In this document: in pieces, positions 1 to 8,511 of the stretch | Layout: every line of letters begins with the position of its first letter | Numbering within the stretch: position 1 is the stretch's first letter | Source: Paracoccus sediminis | GTDB taxonomy: Bacteria > Pseudomonadota > Alphaproteobacteria > Rhodobacterales > Rhodobacteraceae | Direction: 5' to 3' | Length of the DNA stretch: 64,000 bases | NCBI RefSeq assembly: GCF_900188295.1 | Contig: NZ_FZNM01000002.1 | Location: 248,001-312,000 of the forward strand | Notes under the pieces: generated by a model | What the model was told of the DNA's origin: nothing | Database searches by the model: none | The model's input: only the letters and a program-made list of their open reading frames with translations | Made by a program: the position numbers and the translations under genes

Positions 1-684
1 GGTGACGAAGCCGCGTCCTTTGGCAAAGCCCACGGCATAGGGGTGGCTGCCGGTCGGCACCTGGCCCGCAAGCCTGCCGGTCGCGGGGTCGATCACCGAA
101 ACGGTATCGCCCTGGACATCCGCCGTCCAGAAACGCCCATCGTGAAAGGTGATGCCGAAGGGGTGGGACCCTGCGGTCTTGATGCGATGCAGCAGCGCCC
201 CCGTGCGCGCGTCGAACACGCTGACCTGATTGTCATCGCGGTCTGCCGTCGCCACCCAGCGGCCATCGTCGCTGACGGCGACCCCGGCGGGGGCTTTGCC
301 GGTCGGAACGGCCCAGCGCCGTTGCAGGGCCGGGTCCAGCAACAGCAGACGTGCCCCGAACCAGTCGGTGACGAACAGGCCGCCCTGCGGCGCGACCGCC
401 AATCCGAACGCGCCTTCGCCCAGATCGCGGCTGTCGGTCAGGCGGCCCGTTTCATCCAGGACGACCAGCCGCCCGGTATCCGCCGCGATGACGTAAGCCC
501 GGCCCTGTGCCGGGTCATAGGCGACGGGCGCGGGCTTTCCGGGAACCGCCACCTGCGCCACGACGGCGCCCGAGGCGGTATCCAGCAGCGTGACCGCGTC
601 GGCGTTCTGGCTGGTCACGAAGGCCAGATCCCCGGCCGCTGCGGAGGATGCGGCCAGCAGGGCCGCAAGGACCGGAAGCCTCAC
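1..684 (-). CDS. YVTN-type beta-propeller protein, exported, C-terminus cut by the window edge
   Basis: The minus-strand frame starts at GTG 684 and runs off the left edge, so about 228 residues are visible and the C-terminus is missing. It opens with a short signal peptide (VRLPVLAALLAASSAAAG) and then shows repeated beta-propeller blades: units such as VTLLDTASG, LVVLDETGR, VSVFDARTG and VSVIDPATG recur about every 40 residues. Such 40-residue propellers are frequent in quinoprotein loci, where they are periplasmic proteins of uncertain role. The GTG start overlaps the TGA stop of the MxaD-like gene upstream by 4 nt, so the two are probably translationally coupled. A second propeller protein lies on the other strand at 2599-3567. 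The family call is firm; the biochemical role is not known to me. Confidence 0.85.
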   Translation of the reverse strand, partial: MRLPVLAALLAASSAAAGDLAFVTSQNADAVTLLDTASGAVVAQVAVPGKPAPVAYDPAQGRAYVIAADTGRLVVLDETGRLTDSRDLGEGAFGLAVAPQGGLFVTDWFGARLLLLDPALQRRWAVPTGKAPAGVAVSDDGRWVATADRDDNQVSVFDARTGALLHRIKTAGSHPFGITFHDGRFWTADVQGDTVSVIDPATGRLAGQVPTGSHPYAVGFAKGRGFVT

Positions 685-1238
685 TCGGCCTTTCCAAAGC
701 GTTCCGCCAAGGCGTCGATCCCGGCCTGATAGATGCCGTCCACGGCCGCCATCGCCGCGTCGTCGTTCTGGTCGGCGGGCGGATCGTTGTTCGGATACCC
801 GCGATAGAATCCGCCTTTCCAGACCACCTCGGCGCGGCCGTCCTTATCCTTGACCTGAAGCGTGGACGAATAATTCGTGACGGGCAGAACCTCGACAGCG
901 ACATCGGTAATCATGTATTTGTACTGCCGTTTGGCGGGATCGATGGTCATCAGCCGTTCGGTGATGGTCGGATCGCCATTGTCCGATTTCAGGTGCAGGA
1001 TCCGGGTGGATTCCTCGGGGGTGTCGGCGGGGGCGCCTGCGGGCGTGATTTCCGTGCTGGCGACGGCGGGGTGCCAGGTCATGTCGTCGAACTTGCCGAT
1101 CACCTGCCAGACCTCGTCGGGGGTGGCGTCCAGAACCACCGACCGTTCGGTTTTCAGCCGTGACGGCCCATGCGCGTATGCCCCTGGGGCAAGGGCCAGC
1201 ATCGCGGCGACGGCCAGTCCCAGCGTCTTGTGCATCAT
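681..1238 (-). CDS. MxaD-like SRPBCC family periplasmic protein
   Basis: A 185-residue protein with a signal peptide (MMHKTLGLAVAAMLALAPGAYAHG) followed by one SRPBCC (START-like) domain: the opening VVLDATPDEVWQVIGKF, the central WHPAV and the C-terminal helix DGIYQAGIDALAERF are typical. MxaD-like proteins of this fold accompany methanol and other quinoprotein alcohol dehydrogenases and are proposed to help electron transfer from the dehydrogenase to its cytochrome c (family knowledge). The start was placed at the first of two tandem ATG codons (1238 or 1235); the longer frame to 1343 lacks signal-peptide character. Its stop overlaps the GTG of the downstream propeller gene. It is transcribed away from the ABC-type binding-protein gene at 1400. 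Confidence 0.85.
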   Translation of the reverse strand: MMHKTLGLAVAAMLALAPGAYAHGPSRLKTERSVVLDATPDEVWQVIGKFDDMTWHPAVASTEITPAGAPADTPEESTRILHLKSDNGDPTITERLMTIDPAKRQYKYMITDVAVEVLPVTNYSSTLQVKDKDGRAEVVWKGGFYRGYPNNDPPADQNDDAAMAAVDGIYQAGIDALAERFGKAE

Positions 1239-1399
1239 CGTTCTCGGCTCCGTTTCGGTTGCGGTTCGACCATGCGCCGGGCAGGGGCGGTTTTCCATAC
1301 GACCTTTGACTGATCCGAATCTTCCCGGTCCCGGCGGGAACATAAACCGTCTTGCCTGAACGGGCCTCGCAACCCAACATGCGGCGGGGGAGACGCGAA
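1239..1399. promoter_or_regulatory. Divergent intergenic region with an inverted repeat
   Basis: This 161-bp gap separates two divergent units of the PQQ-linked locus and must hold promoters for both. It contains a perfect inverted repeat TTCCCG-N7-CGGGAA at 1322-1340, whose size and spacing suit a dimeric regulator. No convincing -10 box was found in either direction. A GGGGGAGA ribosome binding site lies just upstream of ATG 1400. The operator role is inference. Confidence 0.35.
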
Positions 1400-2602
1400 A
1401 TGTTCAAGGGAATCATGGGACTTTTGGCTGGTGCCTGGGCATTGGCCGAGCCTGCTGCGGGCCAGACGCAGCCAGAGACGCAACAGATCCGCGCTGCCGT
1501 CCTGCGCGTGGATGTTCAGGGCCTTCCGCCGATTTCCCGGCTGGATCTGCCGCCCGAGGATCTGGGCTTTGCCGGTGCGCGGCTTGCCATCGACGACAAC
1601 GACACGACCGGCCGCTTCATGGGCCAGGACTTCGAGGCGGTCGAGGTGACGGCCACCCCCGGCACGGCTTTGGCGGAACTGGACCGGATCATCGCCGACG
1701 GAATCCAGTTCGTCGTGGTGCTGGCCGACGATGCCACCACCCTGGCCCTGGCCGACCAGGCGGGCGACCGGGCGATGCTGCTGAACGCCCGTGCGCGCGG
1801 CGACCGCCTGCGCGGCGCGGATTGCCGGTTCAACACCATCCATGTCGCGCCCAGCCATGCGATGCTGGCCGACGCCCTGGCGCAGTTCCTGATGTGGAAG
1901 AACTGGCCCGACTGGCTGTTGGTCCCCGGCAGCCACCCCGAGGATCAGGCACTGGCCGCCGCCTATCGCCGCGCGGCCGCCAAGTTCGGCGCCACCATCG
2001 TCGAGGAGCGCGTCTACGAGGACACCGGAGGCGCCCGCAGCACCGATTCCGGTTATGTCCAGGTGCAGGCGCAGATGCCGGTCTTCACGCAGCGCGCGCC
2101 GGATCACGACGTGCTGATCGCCGCGGACGAAAGCGATGTCTTTGCCCCCTATCTGCCCTATCTCACCTGGGATCCGCGCCCGGTCGCGGGATCGGCCGGA
2201 CTTGTGCCGCGCAGCTGGCACCCCGCGATGGAAGCCTGGGGCGCGACCCAGTATCAGAACCGTTTCGAACGCATGGCCAACCGTCCCATCCGCGAGGAGG
2301 ATTACCAGACCTGGCTGGCCCTGCGCATCGTGGGCGAAGCCGCGACCCGCACCGGGTCGGCGGATCCGGCAGAATTGCGCGACTTCATCCTGTCGGACCA
2401 ATTCGACGTGGCGGGCTTCAAGGGACAAAAGCTGACGGTGCGCGACTGGGACCATCAGGTCCGCCAGCCGATCCTGCTGACGACCGGTCCCGTCACCACC
2501 TCGGTCAGTCCGCAGGACCAGTATCTGCACCAGACCAGTGCGCTTGACACGCTGGGTCTTGACCGTCCCGAAACCGAATGCTCGTTCCGAGAGGCTCCAT
2601 GA
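1400..2602 (+). CDS. ABC transporter substrate-binding protein of the PQQ-dependent alcohol dehydrogenase system
   Basis: A 400-residue exported protein. The signal peptide is MFKGIMGLLAGAWALAEPAAG, and the rest resembles periplasmic branched-chain-type (type I) binding proteins, with segments such as DGIQFVVVLADDATTLALADQ and the long C-terminal lobe. This lineage is found next to quinoprotein alcohol dehydrogenases with a beta-propeller and an ABC ATPase/permease pair, exactly the neighbours here. The ligand is unknown. The start at 1400 was chosen over the upstream in-frame ATG 1379 because GGGGGAGA lies 5-10 nt before it and the signal peptide begins there. The stop TGA overlaps the ATG of the next gene by 4 nt. 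Confidence 0.85.
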   Translation: MFKGIMGLLAGAWALAEPAAGQTQPETQQIRAAVLRVDVQGLPPISRLDLPPEDLGFAGARLAIDDNDTTGRFMGQDFEAVEVTATPGTALAELDRIIADGIQFVVVLADDATTLALADQAGDRAMLLNARARGDRLRGADCRFNTIHVAPSHAMLADALAQFLMWKNWPDWLLVPGSHPEDQALAAAYRRAAAKFGATIVEERVYEDTGGARSTDSGYVQVQAQMPVFTQRAPDHDVLIAADESDVFAPYLPYLTWDPRPVAGSAGLVPRSWHPAMEAWGATQYQNRFERMANRPIREEDYQTWLALRIVGEAATRTGSADPAELRDFILSDQFDVAGFKGQKLTVRDWDHQVRQPILLTTGPVTTSVSPQDQYLHQTSALDTLGLDRPETECSFREAP

Positions 2603-3567
2603 AGCATATCCTTGCCCTGGCCCCCGCGCTTGCGGTGCTGGCCGCCGATCCCGCCCTGGCGAACCGCGTCTTCGTGACCAACGAAAAGGGCAACGACGTC
2701 ACCGTTCTGGACAGCGACACGCTGGAGGTTCTGGGCGCCTATCCGGTGGGCAACCGCCCGCGCGGCATCGCCATTTCGCCCGACGGAACGGAACTGTATG
2801 TCTGCGCCTCCGACGACAATCTGGTCCGCGTCTTCGACCCCGAGACGATGGAGGAACTGCACACCCTGCCGTCCGGTCCCGACCCGGAACTGTTCGTGCT
2901 GCACCCGTCCGGCAATCCCCTGTACATCGCGAACGAGGACGACAACCTTGTCACCGTCGTCGATGTGAAGACCAAGCAGGTTCTGGCCGAAATCCCGGTG
3001 GGCGTCGAACCCGAAGGCATGGGCATCAGCCCCGACGGCAGGATCGTCATCAACACGTCGGAAACGACGAACATGGCGCATTTCATCGATGCCGAAACCT
3101 ATGAAATCGTGGCCAACGTGCTGGTGGACAGCCGCCCTCGGTTCGCCGAATACAACCACGACGGCACAAAGCTGTATGTCAGCGCCGAGATCGGCGGCAC
3201 GGTCAGCGTGATCGACCCTGCGACCCAGGAAATCACCAAGAAGATCACCTTCGAGGTGCCGGGCGTCCTGCCCGAGGCGATCCAGCCCGTCGGCGTGCGC
3301 GTGACGAGCGACGGCAGCAAGGTGTTCGTGGCGCTTGGCCCGTCGAACCGCGTGGCGGTGATCGACGGGGCCACGGACGAGGTCAAGGATTACCTGCTGG
3401 TCGGCCAGCGGGTCTGGCAGATGGCCTTTACCCCCGACGAGAAATACCTGTTCACCACCAACGGCAACTCCAACGACGTGTCGATGATCGACGTGGCATC
3501 CGAGGAGGTCGTCAAATCCGTTCCCGTGGGCCAGCAGCCCTGGGGCGTCGTCGTCGCGCCAGACTGA
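2599..3567 (+). CDS. PQQ-dependent catabolism-associated beta-propeller protein
   Basis: A 322-residue exported protein with signal peptide MKHILALAPALAVLAADPALA and about seven YVTN-type blades. Repeats read VTVLDSDTLEVLGAYPVGNRP, LVTVVDVKTKQVLAEIPVG, VSVIDPATQEITKKI, VAVIDGATDEVKDYLLVG and VSMIDVASEEVVKSVPVG, with a near-constant P-x-G-I-A-x-S-P-D-G turn between blades. It belongs with the substrate-binding and ABC genes of quinoprotein loci. It presumably folds as a seven-bladed propeller in the periplasm; ligand and partner are not established. The ATG sits in an ATGA overlap with the upstream stop, so the pair is probably coupled. Confidence 0.88.
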   Translation: MKHILALAPALAVLAADPALANRVFVTNEKGNDVTVLDSDTLEVLGAYPVGNRPRGIAISPDGTELYVCASDDNLVRVFDPETMEELHTLPSGPDPELFVLHPSGNPLYIANEDDNLVTVVDVKTKQVLAEIPVGVEPEGMGISPDGRIVINTSETTNMAHFIDAETYEIVANVLVDSRPRFAEYNHDGTKLYVSAEIGGTVSVIDPATQEITKKITFEVPGVLPEAIQPVGVRVTSDGSKVFVALGPSNRVAVIDGATDEVKDYLLVGQRVWQMAFTPDEKYLFTTNGNSNDVSMIDVASEEVVKSVPVGQQPWGVVVAPD

Positions 3568-3602
3568 CCCGGCCCGTTCCATTCCATTCCAAAGGAAAAC
3601 CC

Positions 3603-4178
3603 ATGACCCGTTTGCTGACCGTTCTGATGATGGTGGCCGGCCTGTCGGTCCCCGCCGCCGCCCAGGATTCGACGCCCGCCCCCGCCGATACCCCTGCTGC
3701 CGGCGCCGCGCCGGATGCCGCCGTGATCGGGGACGACGAGGATAAGGGCGAGGAGGAAGGCCAAGGAGAGGACGCGGCAGCGGCCACCCATGATGCCACC
3801 GGCAAGTTCGATTACGGTTTTTCGGGCATCATGGCCCGCGACAACCGCACCGATCTGGCGCCGTTGACGCTGGCCTCGGGTTCGCCGGTCGCGGGTGGAA
3901 GCTATACCCTGAAATCGGGCGGATTCTACCGCATCGCGATCAATGCCGACGGCAGCCAGGAACTGGCACTGTCGGGCGGGGATTTCTTTCGCGCCATCTG
4001 GATCAACGAGATCGTCATCAACGACATCGAGATCCGCCCGATGGGCGTCCACAGCATCGAATTCGACAACGCCGGCACCGCCGTCATCAGCTTTGTCGCG
4101 ATCACGCCGGGCCGCTATACGCTGTCGATCCCCGGAACCTCGGGCGAAACCCAGCAGGCGGTCTTCACCATCCAATAG
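3603..4178 (+). CDS. Exported protein of unknown function with an acidic linker, in the PQQ/ABC locus
   Basis: A 191-residue protein not recognised as a named family. The signal peptide is MTRLLTVLMMVAGLSVPAAAQ. Residues about 22-65 are a Pro/Ala-rich then strongly acidic linker (DDEDKGEEEGQGED), and residues about 70-191 look like a beta-sandwich with alternating hydrophobic strands (GGFYRIAINADG, FRAIWINEIVINDIEIR, GTAVISFVAITPGRYTLSIPG). The ending PGRYTLSIPG recalls cupredoxin-like folds, but the cysteine, histidine and methionine ligands expected of a blue-copper protein are absent. It lies 35 nt after the propeller gene in the same direction, so it is probably co-transcribed with the ABC system. 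Confidence 0.75.
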   Translation: MTRLLTVLMMVAGLSVPAAAQDSTPAPADTPAAGAAPDAAVIGDDEDKGEEEGQGEDAAAATHDATGKFDYGFSGIMARDNRTDLAPLTLASGSPVAGGSYTLKSGGFYRIAINADGSQELALSGGDFFRAIWINEIVINDIEIRPMGVHSIEFDNAGTAVISFVAITPGRYTLSIPGTSGETQQAVFTIQ

Positions 4179-4272
4179 GACGGGCAGGGGCCGGGCTTGA
4201 CAGTCCCGCCCCCGACTGCCGAGATGGGGTGCGGGCTTCGCTCTGCCCGTTTTCCGCAAGATCAGGACGGAC

Positions 4273-4992
4273 ATGGACGCGCTTCGCATCAGGGGACTGT
4301 CGCACCGCTTCGGCGCCGTCCAGGCGCTGTCGGACGTGTCGCTGACCGTGCCGCGCGGCAGGTTCACCGCGCTGCTGGGCGTGAACGGTGCGGGCAAGAC
4401 CACCTTGTTTTCGCTGGTGACGCGGCTTTACAGCAACGTGTCGGGCAGCATCGAGGTGGCGGGATACGACCTGCGCCGCCAGCCCGCACAGGCCATGGCC
4501 CGGCTGGGCGTGGTCTATCAAAGCCGCGCGCTGGACGCCGATCTGACGGTGGCGCAGAACCTGGCCTATCATGCGGCGTTGCATGGCATCGGGCGCCGGG
4601 CCGCGCGCGACCGCATCGCGCAGGTGCTGGCCCAGGTCGATCTGGAAAGCCGGGCGGGCGACCGCGTGTCAGCCCTGTCGGGGGGCCAGCAGCGGCGCGC
4701 GGAAATCGCCCGCGCCCTGATCCACCGTCCCGGCCTGCTGCTGCTGGACGAGGCGACGGTGGGCCTTGACGTGAAAGCGCGGGCCGAGGTTCTGGCCCTG
4801 ACCCGCCGCCTGATCGCCGACCAGGGCGTGTCGGCCTTGTGGGCCACGCATATCCTGGACGAAATCCAGCCCGACGACGACCTGGTGATCCTGCACAAGG
4901 GCCGCGTCCTGAGCGACGGCAAGTCCGCCGCCATCGCCGGGCCGTCGGGGCTGACCCGGACATTCCTGTCGCTGACCGGGGCCGCGGCATGA
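4273..4992 (+). CDS. PQQ-associated ABC transporter, ATP-binding protein
   Basis: A 239-residue ABC ATPase. Visible motifs are Walker A GVNGAGKTT (about residues 36-44), the Q-loop at VVYQSRALDADLT, the signature LSGGQQRR and Walker B LLLLDEATVGLD, followed by the switch histidine in WATHILDE. It belongs with the ATPases found beside quinoprotein alcohol dehydrogenases; the membrane partner is the next gene, whose ATG overlaps this stop (ATGA). The 94-bp gap upstream holds a GC-rich near-palindrome but no clear terminator. Import or export and the transported compound are not known; the permease type suggests export. Confidence 0.9.
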   Translation: MDALRIRGLSHRFGAVQALSDVSLTVPRGRFTALLGVNGAGKTTLFSLVTRLYSNVSGSIEVAGYDLRRQPAQAMARLGVVYQSRALDADLTVAQNLAYHAALHGIGRRAARDRIAQVLAQVDLESRAGDRVSALSGGQQRRAEIARALIHRPGLLLLDEATVGLDVKARAEVLALTRRLIADQGVSALWATHILDEIQPDDDLVILHKGRVLSDGKSAAIAGPSGLTRTFLSLTGAAA

Positions 4993-5810
4993 GCGAACGC
5001 GGCTTTCCCGCCACCGCCTGGGCCACCGCCTTCCGCGGCATCGCCTGGCGCGAGACGCTGCGCTTTGTCCAGCAGCGCGGGCGGTTCCTGGCGGCGCTGG
5101 TGCGCCCGCTGGTCTGGCTGTTCATCTTTGCCGCCGGTTTCCGCGCGGTCCTGGGCTTGTCGATCACGCCGCCCTATCAGACCTATGTGCTGTACGAGGT
5201 CTATGTGACCCCCGGCCTGGTGGCGATGATCCAGCTGTTCAACGGGATGCAATCGTCGCTGTCGATGGTCTATGACCGCGAAACCGGGGCCATGCGGACG
5301 CTGCTGGTCAGTCCGTTCCCCCGCTGGTTCCTGCTGGGATCGAAACTGATGGCGGGGGTGATCGTGTCGATCATCCAGGCCTATGCCTTTCTGGCGATCG
5401 CTTGGTTCTGGGGCATCCGCCCGCCCGCCTGGGGCTATGTCGCGGTGCTGCCCGCGCTGGTCCTGTCGGGGCTGATGCTGGGCGCTCTGGGGCTGTTCCT
5501 GTCGTCCGCCATCCGGCAGCTGGAGAATTTCGCGGGGGTGATGAACTTTGTCATCTTCCCGATGTTTTTCGCGTCGTCCGCGCTTTATCCGCTGTGGCGG
5601 ATGCGGGAAAGCTCGCCCCTGCTGCACGACATCTGCGCGGCCAATCCGTTCACCTACGCGGTCGAACTGATCCGCTTCGCGCTGTATCTGGAAATGAACT
5701 GGCAGGCCTTCGGGGTGGTCGCGGCCTGCCTTGCGGTGTTCTTCGGCGGCGCCGTCTTCATGTACGACCCCGCCAAGGGCCTGTGGGCCAGACGAAAGGA
5801 GAGGGGATGA
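4989..5810 (+). CDS. ABC-2 type permease of the alcohol/PQQ-associated transporter (PedC-like)
   Basis: A 273-residue ABC-2 family permease with about six membrane segments: for example LVRPLVWLFIFAAGFRAVLG, MAGVIVSIIQAYAFLAIAWFW, the LPALVLSGLMLGALGLFLSS region and CLAVFFGGAVFMYDP. The motif MVYDRETGAMRTLLVSPFPR is the family's cytoplasmic loop. Similar proteins are called PedC in phenylethanol degradation clusters, where the system works with quinoprotein ethanol dehydrogenases (family knowledge). The start at 4989 is fixed by ATGA overlap with the ATPase; an in-frame extension to 4839 would lie inside that gene. Its stop overlaps the next ATG in the same way. Confidence 0.88.
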   Translation: MSERGFPATAWATAFRGIAWRETLRFVQQRGRFLAALVRPLVWLFIFAAGFRAVLGLSITPPYQTYVLYEVYVTPGLVAMIQLFNGMQSSLSMVYDRETGAMRTLLVSPFPRWFLLGSKLMAGVIVSIIQAYAFLAIAWFWGIRPPAWGYVAVLPALVLSGLMLGALGLFLSSAIRQLENFAGVMNFVIFPMFFASSALYPLWRMRESSPLLHDICAANPFTYAVELIRFALYLEMNWQAFGVVAACLAVFFGGAVFMYDPAKGLWARRKERG

Positions 5811-6403
5811 AACGCCTTGTCGCATTGGTCCTGATCGCCGCCGCCGGGCCGGCCTGGTCCGCCGCTGGCACCGACCCCGAATGGCCCTGCATCCAGCGAA
5901 AGCAGCCGCATCTGTCGCTGGGCCAGGTCTGGACCGGCCCGGTCCCGGACGACCGGATCGCCGAACTGGCCCGCGATCCCCGGATCGAGCAGCTGGCCGC
6001 GCGACTGGAACAGCGCCGGTTGCCGATGGAGGAAGCCGAAACCGAGATCGCGGATTTCGCGACGGGCGCCGACGACGCGCAACTGACCGCCCTGATGGTC
6101 GCGATCATGGCCAAGATTGAACCCGACCGGACGGCGCTGATCGACGGCATCGCCCGATACGGCCGCAGCCAAGTCGATCTGGCCCAGCGGATCGAGGATC
6201 GACGCAAGGCCATGGCAGACCTGGAGGCCGCGGACGATCCCGATTTCGATGCCATCGACGCGGCCGAAGAAGCCCTGGACTGGGATCAGCGCATCTTCAC
6301 CGAACGCCAGCAGTCGCTGACCTATGTCTGCGAAACCCCGGTGATCCTGGAACAGCGCGCCTTCGCCCTGGGCCGGGCGATCGCGGGACATCTGGGGAAT
6401 TAG
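5807..6403 (+). CDS. Exported helical protein of unknown function, last gene of the PQQ/ABC unit
   Basis: A 198-residue protein with signal peptide MKRLVALVLIAAAGPAWSAAG. The mature part starts WPCIQRKQPHLSLGQVWTGP and is then mostly amphipathic helix rich in Glu, Asp, Arg and Gln (for example LDWDQRIFTERQQSL). Two cysteines remain, in WPCIQ and in YVCET, and could form a disulfide. The ATG overlaps the permease stop (ATGA) and follows AGGAGAGG, which fixes the start and ties it to the transporter. I do not recognise the family. Its tail overlaps the convergent phosphatase gene by 4 nt. Confidence 0.78.
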   Translation: MKRLVALVLIAAAGPAWSAAGTDPEWPCIQRKQPHLSLGQVWTGPVPDDRIAELARDPRIEQLAARLEQRRLPMEEAETEIADFATGADDAQLTALMVAIMAKIEPDRTALIDGIARYGRSQVDLAQRIEDRRKAMADLEAADDPDFDAIDAAEEALDWDQRIFTERQQSLTYVCETPVILEQRAFALGRAIAGHLGN

Positions 6404-7092
6404 CGCGCGCCGGGCGCGGCCCAGGGGCGCAGGTCCGCTTCCATCCAGGTGCCGTGGGCGGCGTTCGGAAAGACGATCCAGTCGGCGCCGAAGCGGTGGC
6501 CGTGATCCTCGGCCAGCCGGTGCTGGATGTCCAGCGTCGCCCCGGCGAAGCAGCCGTCGAAATCGTGCAGTGTGTCGCCCAGTTGCAGGACGATCTGGTG
6601 GTTGCGTTCGACCGTCGCGCGGCGTTCGGCTTTGGGCGGGCCGAACAGCAGCACCTGGTCGGCCTGGACCTGCGGCAGGCCCAGCCGCGACAGGGTGGCG
6701 ATGGTCGCCAGCTTGTTTTCCTCGAACCGGTCCGAGACATAGAAGATCGTCACGCCCAGACGGTCGGCCAGATGAAAGAAATCGGCCGCGCCCGGCAGCA
6801 GGTGGGGCGTGCCCTCGCGTTCCCACAGCTTCCAGGTCTCGAACCCGTCCAGACCCTCGCCCAGGGTCATCGCATGGGCCATCACGGCGGTATTGTCCAG
6901 GATCGTCTCGTCGATGTCGCTGAGGATCGCCAGCCCCCGGCCCGTGCCGTTCGCATCCACCGCCGCGCGCAGCCGCAGCGTCGCCAGCGCATAGCATTGC
7001 CGTTGCAGGGCCTTCACCTCGGCCGAGCATTGCTGATAGCGGATCGCGATGGCGCGTTCGGACGGGTGATGGCGGCGGGTCGAGGAGGTCAT
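6400..7092 (-). CDS. HAD-superfamily acid phosphatase of the class C / e(P4) type
   Basis: A 230-residue protein with the HAD nucleophile motif in ILSDIDETILDN, which is diagnostic for class C (lipoprotein e(P4)-like) acid phosphatases; the later motifs are FYVSDRFEENK and LQLGDTLHDF. Preceding features such as VKALQRQCYALA also match this family, whose members hydrolyse phosphomonoesters such as nucleoside monophosphates outside the cytoplasm. Here no signal peptide or lipobox is visible from the ATG at 7092, so location is uncertain: the start could be misplaced or the protein may be cytoplasmic. The 3' end overlaps the convergent gene by 4 nt. Confidence 0.82.
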   Translation of the reverse strand: MTSSTRRHHPSERAIAIRYQQCSAEVKALQRQCYALATLRLRAAVDANGTGRGLAILSDIDETILDNTAVMAHAMTLGEGLDGFETWKLWEREGTPHLLPGAADFFHLADRLGVTIFYVSDRFEENKLATIATLSRLGLPQVQADQVLLFGPPKAERRATVERNHQIVLQLGDTLHDFDGCFAGATLDIQHRLAEDHGHRFGADWIVFPNAAHGTWMEADLRPWAAPGAR

Positions 7093-7144
7093 GGGCGAAT
7101 CCTGTCGGGAACGCGCCGGACCCTAGAACCCTTGCCCCGCGCCG

Positions 7145-8395
7145 TCAAACCGCCGCAGCCGCCATGGGCAGCCGGGCGGGCGCCTCGCGCACGGGCAGGT
7201 GGATCAGCGCGCTGAACGCCCCCACGCCGACGCCGATCCACCAGACCAGGGTATAGTCGCCATAGGCGTCGTACAGCGTGCCGCCCAGCCAGACCCCCAG
7301 GAACGACCCGATCTGGTGGGACAGGAACACGAAGCCGTACAGCGTCGCCATGTAGCGCAGCCCATAGATATGGGCCACCAGCCCCGAGGTCAGCGGCACC
7401 GTGGCCAGCCACAGCGCCCCCATGACCAGCGAAAAGACGACGACGCTAACCGGCGTGATCGGCATGAGGATGAAGGCCGCCGCGGCGACGGTGCGCAGGG
7501 TATAGATGCCGGCCAGCAGGTATTTGCGGGTGTAATGCTTGCCCAGCCAGCCCGCGAAGATCGACCCCGCGATATTGGCCAGACCGATCAGGCTGATCGC
7601 CACCGCCCCCAGGGCCGAGGTGGTGGTGATGCCGATGCTGGCCAGCGTGCCTGCCGGATCGATAGGGCCGCACATCTCGGCGATCATGGCGGGGAAATGG
7701 GCGGTGATGAAGCCAAGCTGATAGCCGCAGGAAAAGAACCCGACGAAGATCATCAGATAGGATGGATCGCGAAAGGCGCGTTTCAGGACGCTGCCCAGGC
7801 TTTCCTCCAGTTCGTGACGGCTGGCGGGCTTGCCATGGCCCAGCATCGGCAGGAACAGCAGGCAGGTCAGGATGATCCCGCCGAAGATGATGAACACCGT
7901 CTGCCAGGCATAGAAGGCCAGCAGAACCTCGGCCAGGGGGGCGCCGAAGACCTGTCCGGCGGATCCGGCGGCGGTGGCGATGCCAAGGGCCAGGCTGCGG
8001 TTTTCATCGCTGGCGGCGCGTCCGACCACGGCCAGGATCACCCCGAAGCCGGTGCCCGCGATGCCGAATCCCACCATCACTTCCAGCATCTGCACCGTGG
8101 CGGGGGTGGTCGCAAAGGCTGTCAGCACCAGCCCCGCCGAATACAGGATCGCCCCCAGAATGATCGCCCAGCGGTCCCCCCAGCGTTCGGCAAGCGCGCC
8201 GAAGATCGGCTGCCCGATCCCCCAGGCCAGGTTCTGGATGGCGATGGCCAACGAGAATTCCGTGCGCGGCCAGCCGAAATCGGCGGCGATCGGGATCTGG
8301 AACACGCCGAAACTGGCCCTCAGGGCAAAGTTGATAAGCAGGATCAGCGATCCGCCGATCAGGATGGGCGTGAACAGGCGGGATTGGGCGGACAT
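7145..8395 (-). CDS. MFS transporter, monocarboxylate/oxalate-formate-like
   Basis: A 416-residue integral membrane protein with about 12 transmembrane helices in two halves joined by a cytoplasmic loop (HGKPASRHELEESLGSVLKR). Family-like segments are FGVFQIPIAADFGWPRTEFS, the first-half loop LAERWGDRW and the second-half GWLGKHYTRKYLL. The early R-x-x-F-x-x-F pattern and GWPRTEFS resemble OFA and monocarboxylate-porter MFS proteins that carry organic anions. Substrate cannot be assigned. It stands alone between the phosphatase and the LolA-like gene, on the same strand as both, with gaps of 52 and 116 bp. Confidence 0.85.
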   Translation of the reverse strand: MSAQSRLFTPILIGGSLILLINFALRASFGVFQIPIAADFGWPRTEFSLAIAIQNLAWGIGQPIFGALAERWGDRWAIILGAILYSAGLVLTAFATTPATVQMLEVMVGFGIAGTGFGVILAVVGRAASDENRSLALGIATAAGSAGQVFGAPLAEVLLAFYAWQTVFIIFGGIILTCLLFLPMLGHGKPASRHELEESLGSVLKRAFRDPSYLMIFVGFFSCGYQLGFITAHFPAMIAEMCGPIDPAGTLASIGITTTSALGAVAISLIGLANIAGSIFAGWLGKHYTRKYLLAGIYTLRTVAAAAFILMPITPVSVVVFSLVMGALWLATVPLTSGLVAHIYGLRYMATLYGFVFLSHQIGSFLGVWLGGTLYDAYGDYTLVWWIGVGVGAFSALIHLPVREAPARLPMAAAAV

Positions 8396-8511
8396 GGCGG
8401 AACCTGCGCGACAAGGGGTCGCGGCCAGCGTTGGACCCGCCCGTCCCGAAGATCAAGCCCCGGCAGCGTGATGAAACCCATCAACCGCCATGATGGACGC
8501 GGTCGAACCGA

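Noticed and set aside
43..729. Plus-strand 228-codon open frame at the left end
   Set aside because: It is the antisense shadow of the beta-propeller gene on the minus strand, whose frame has a signal peptide and clear repeat blades.
4179..4272. TTGACA-containing promoter and hairpin upstream of the ABC ATPase
   Set aside because: The -35 match lacks a matching -10, and the GC-rich near-palindrome has no T-run; the evidence is too weak for a feature.
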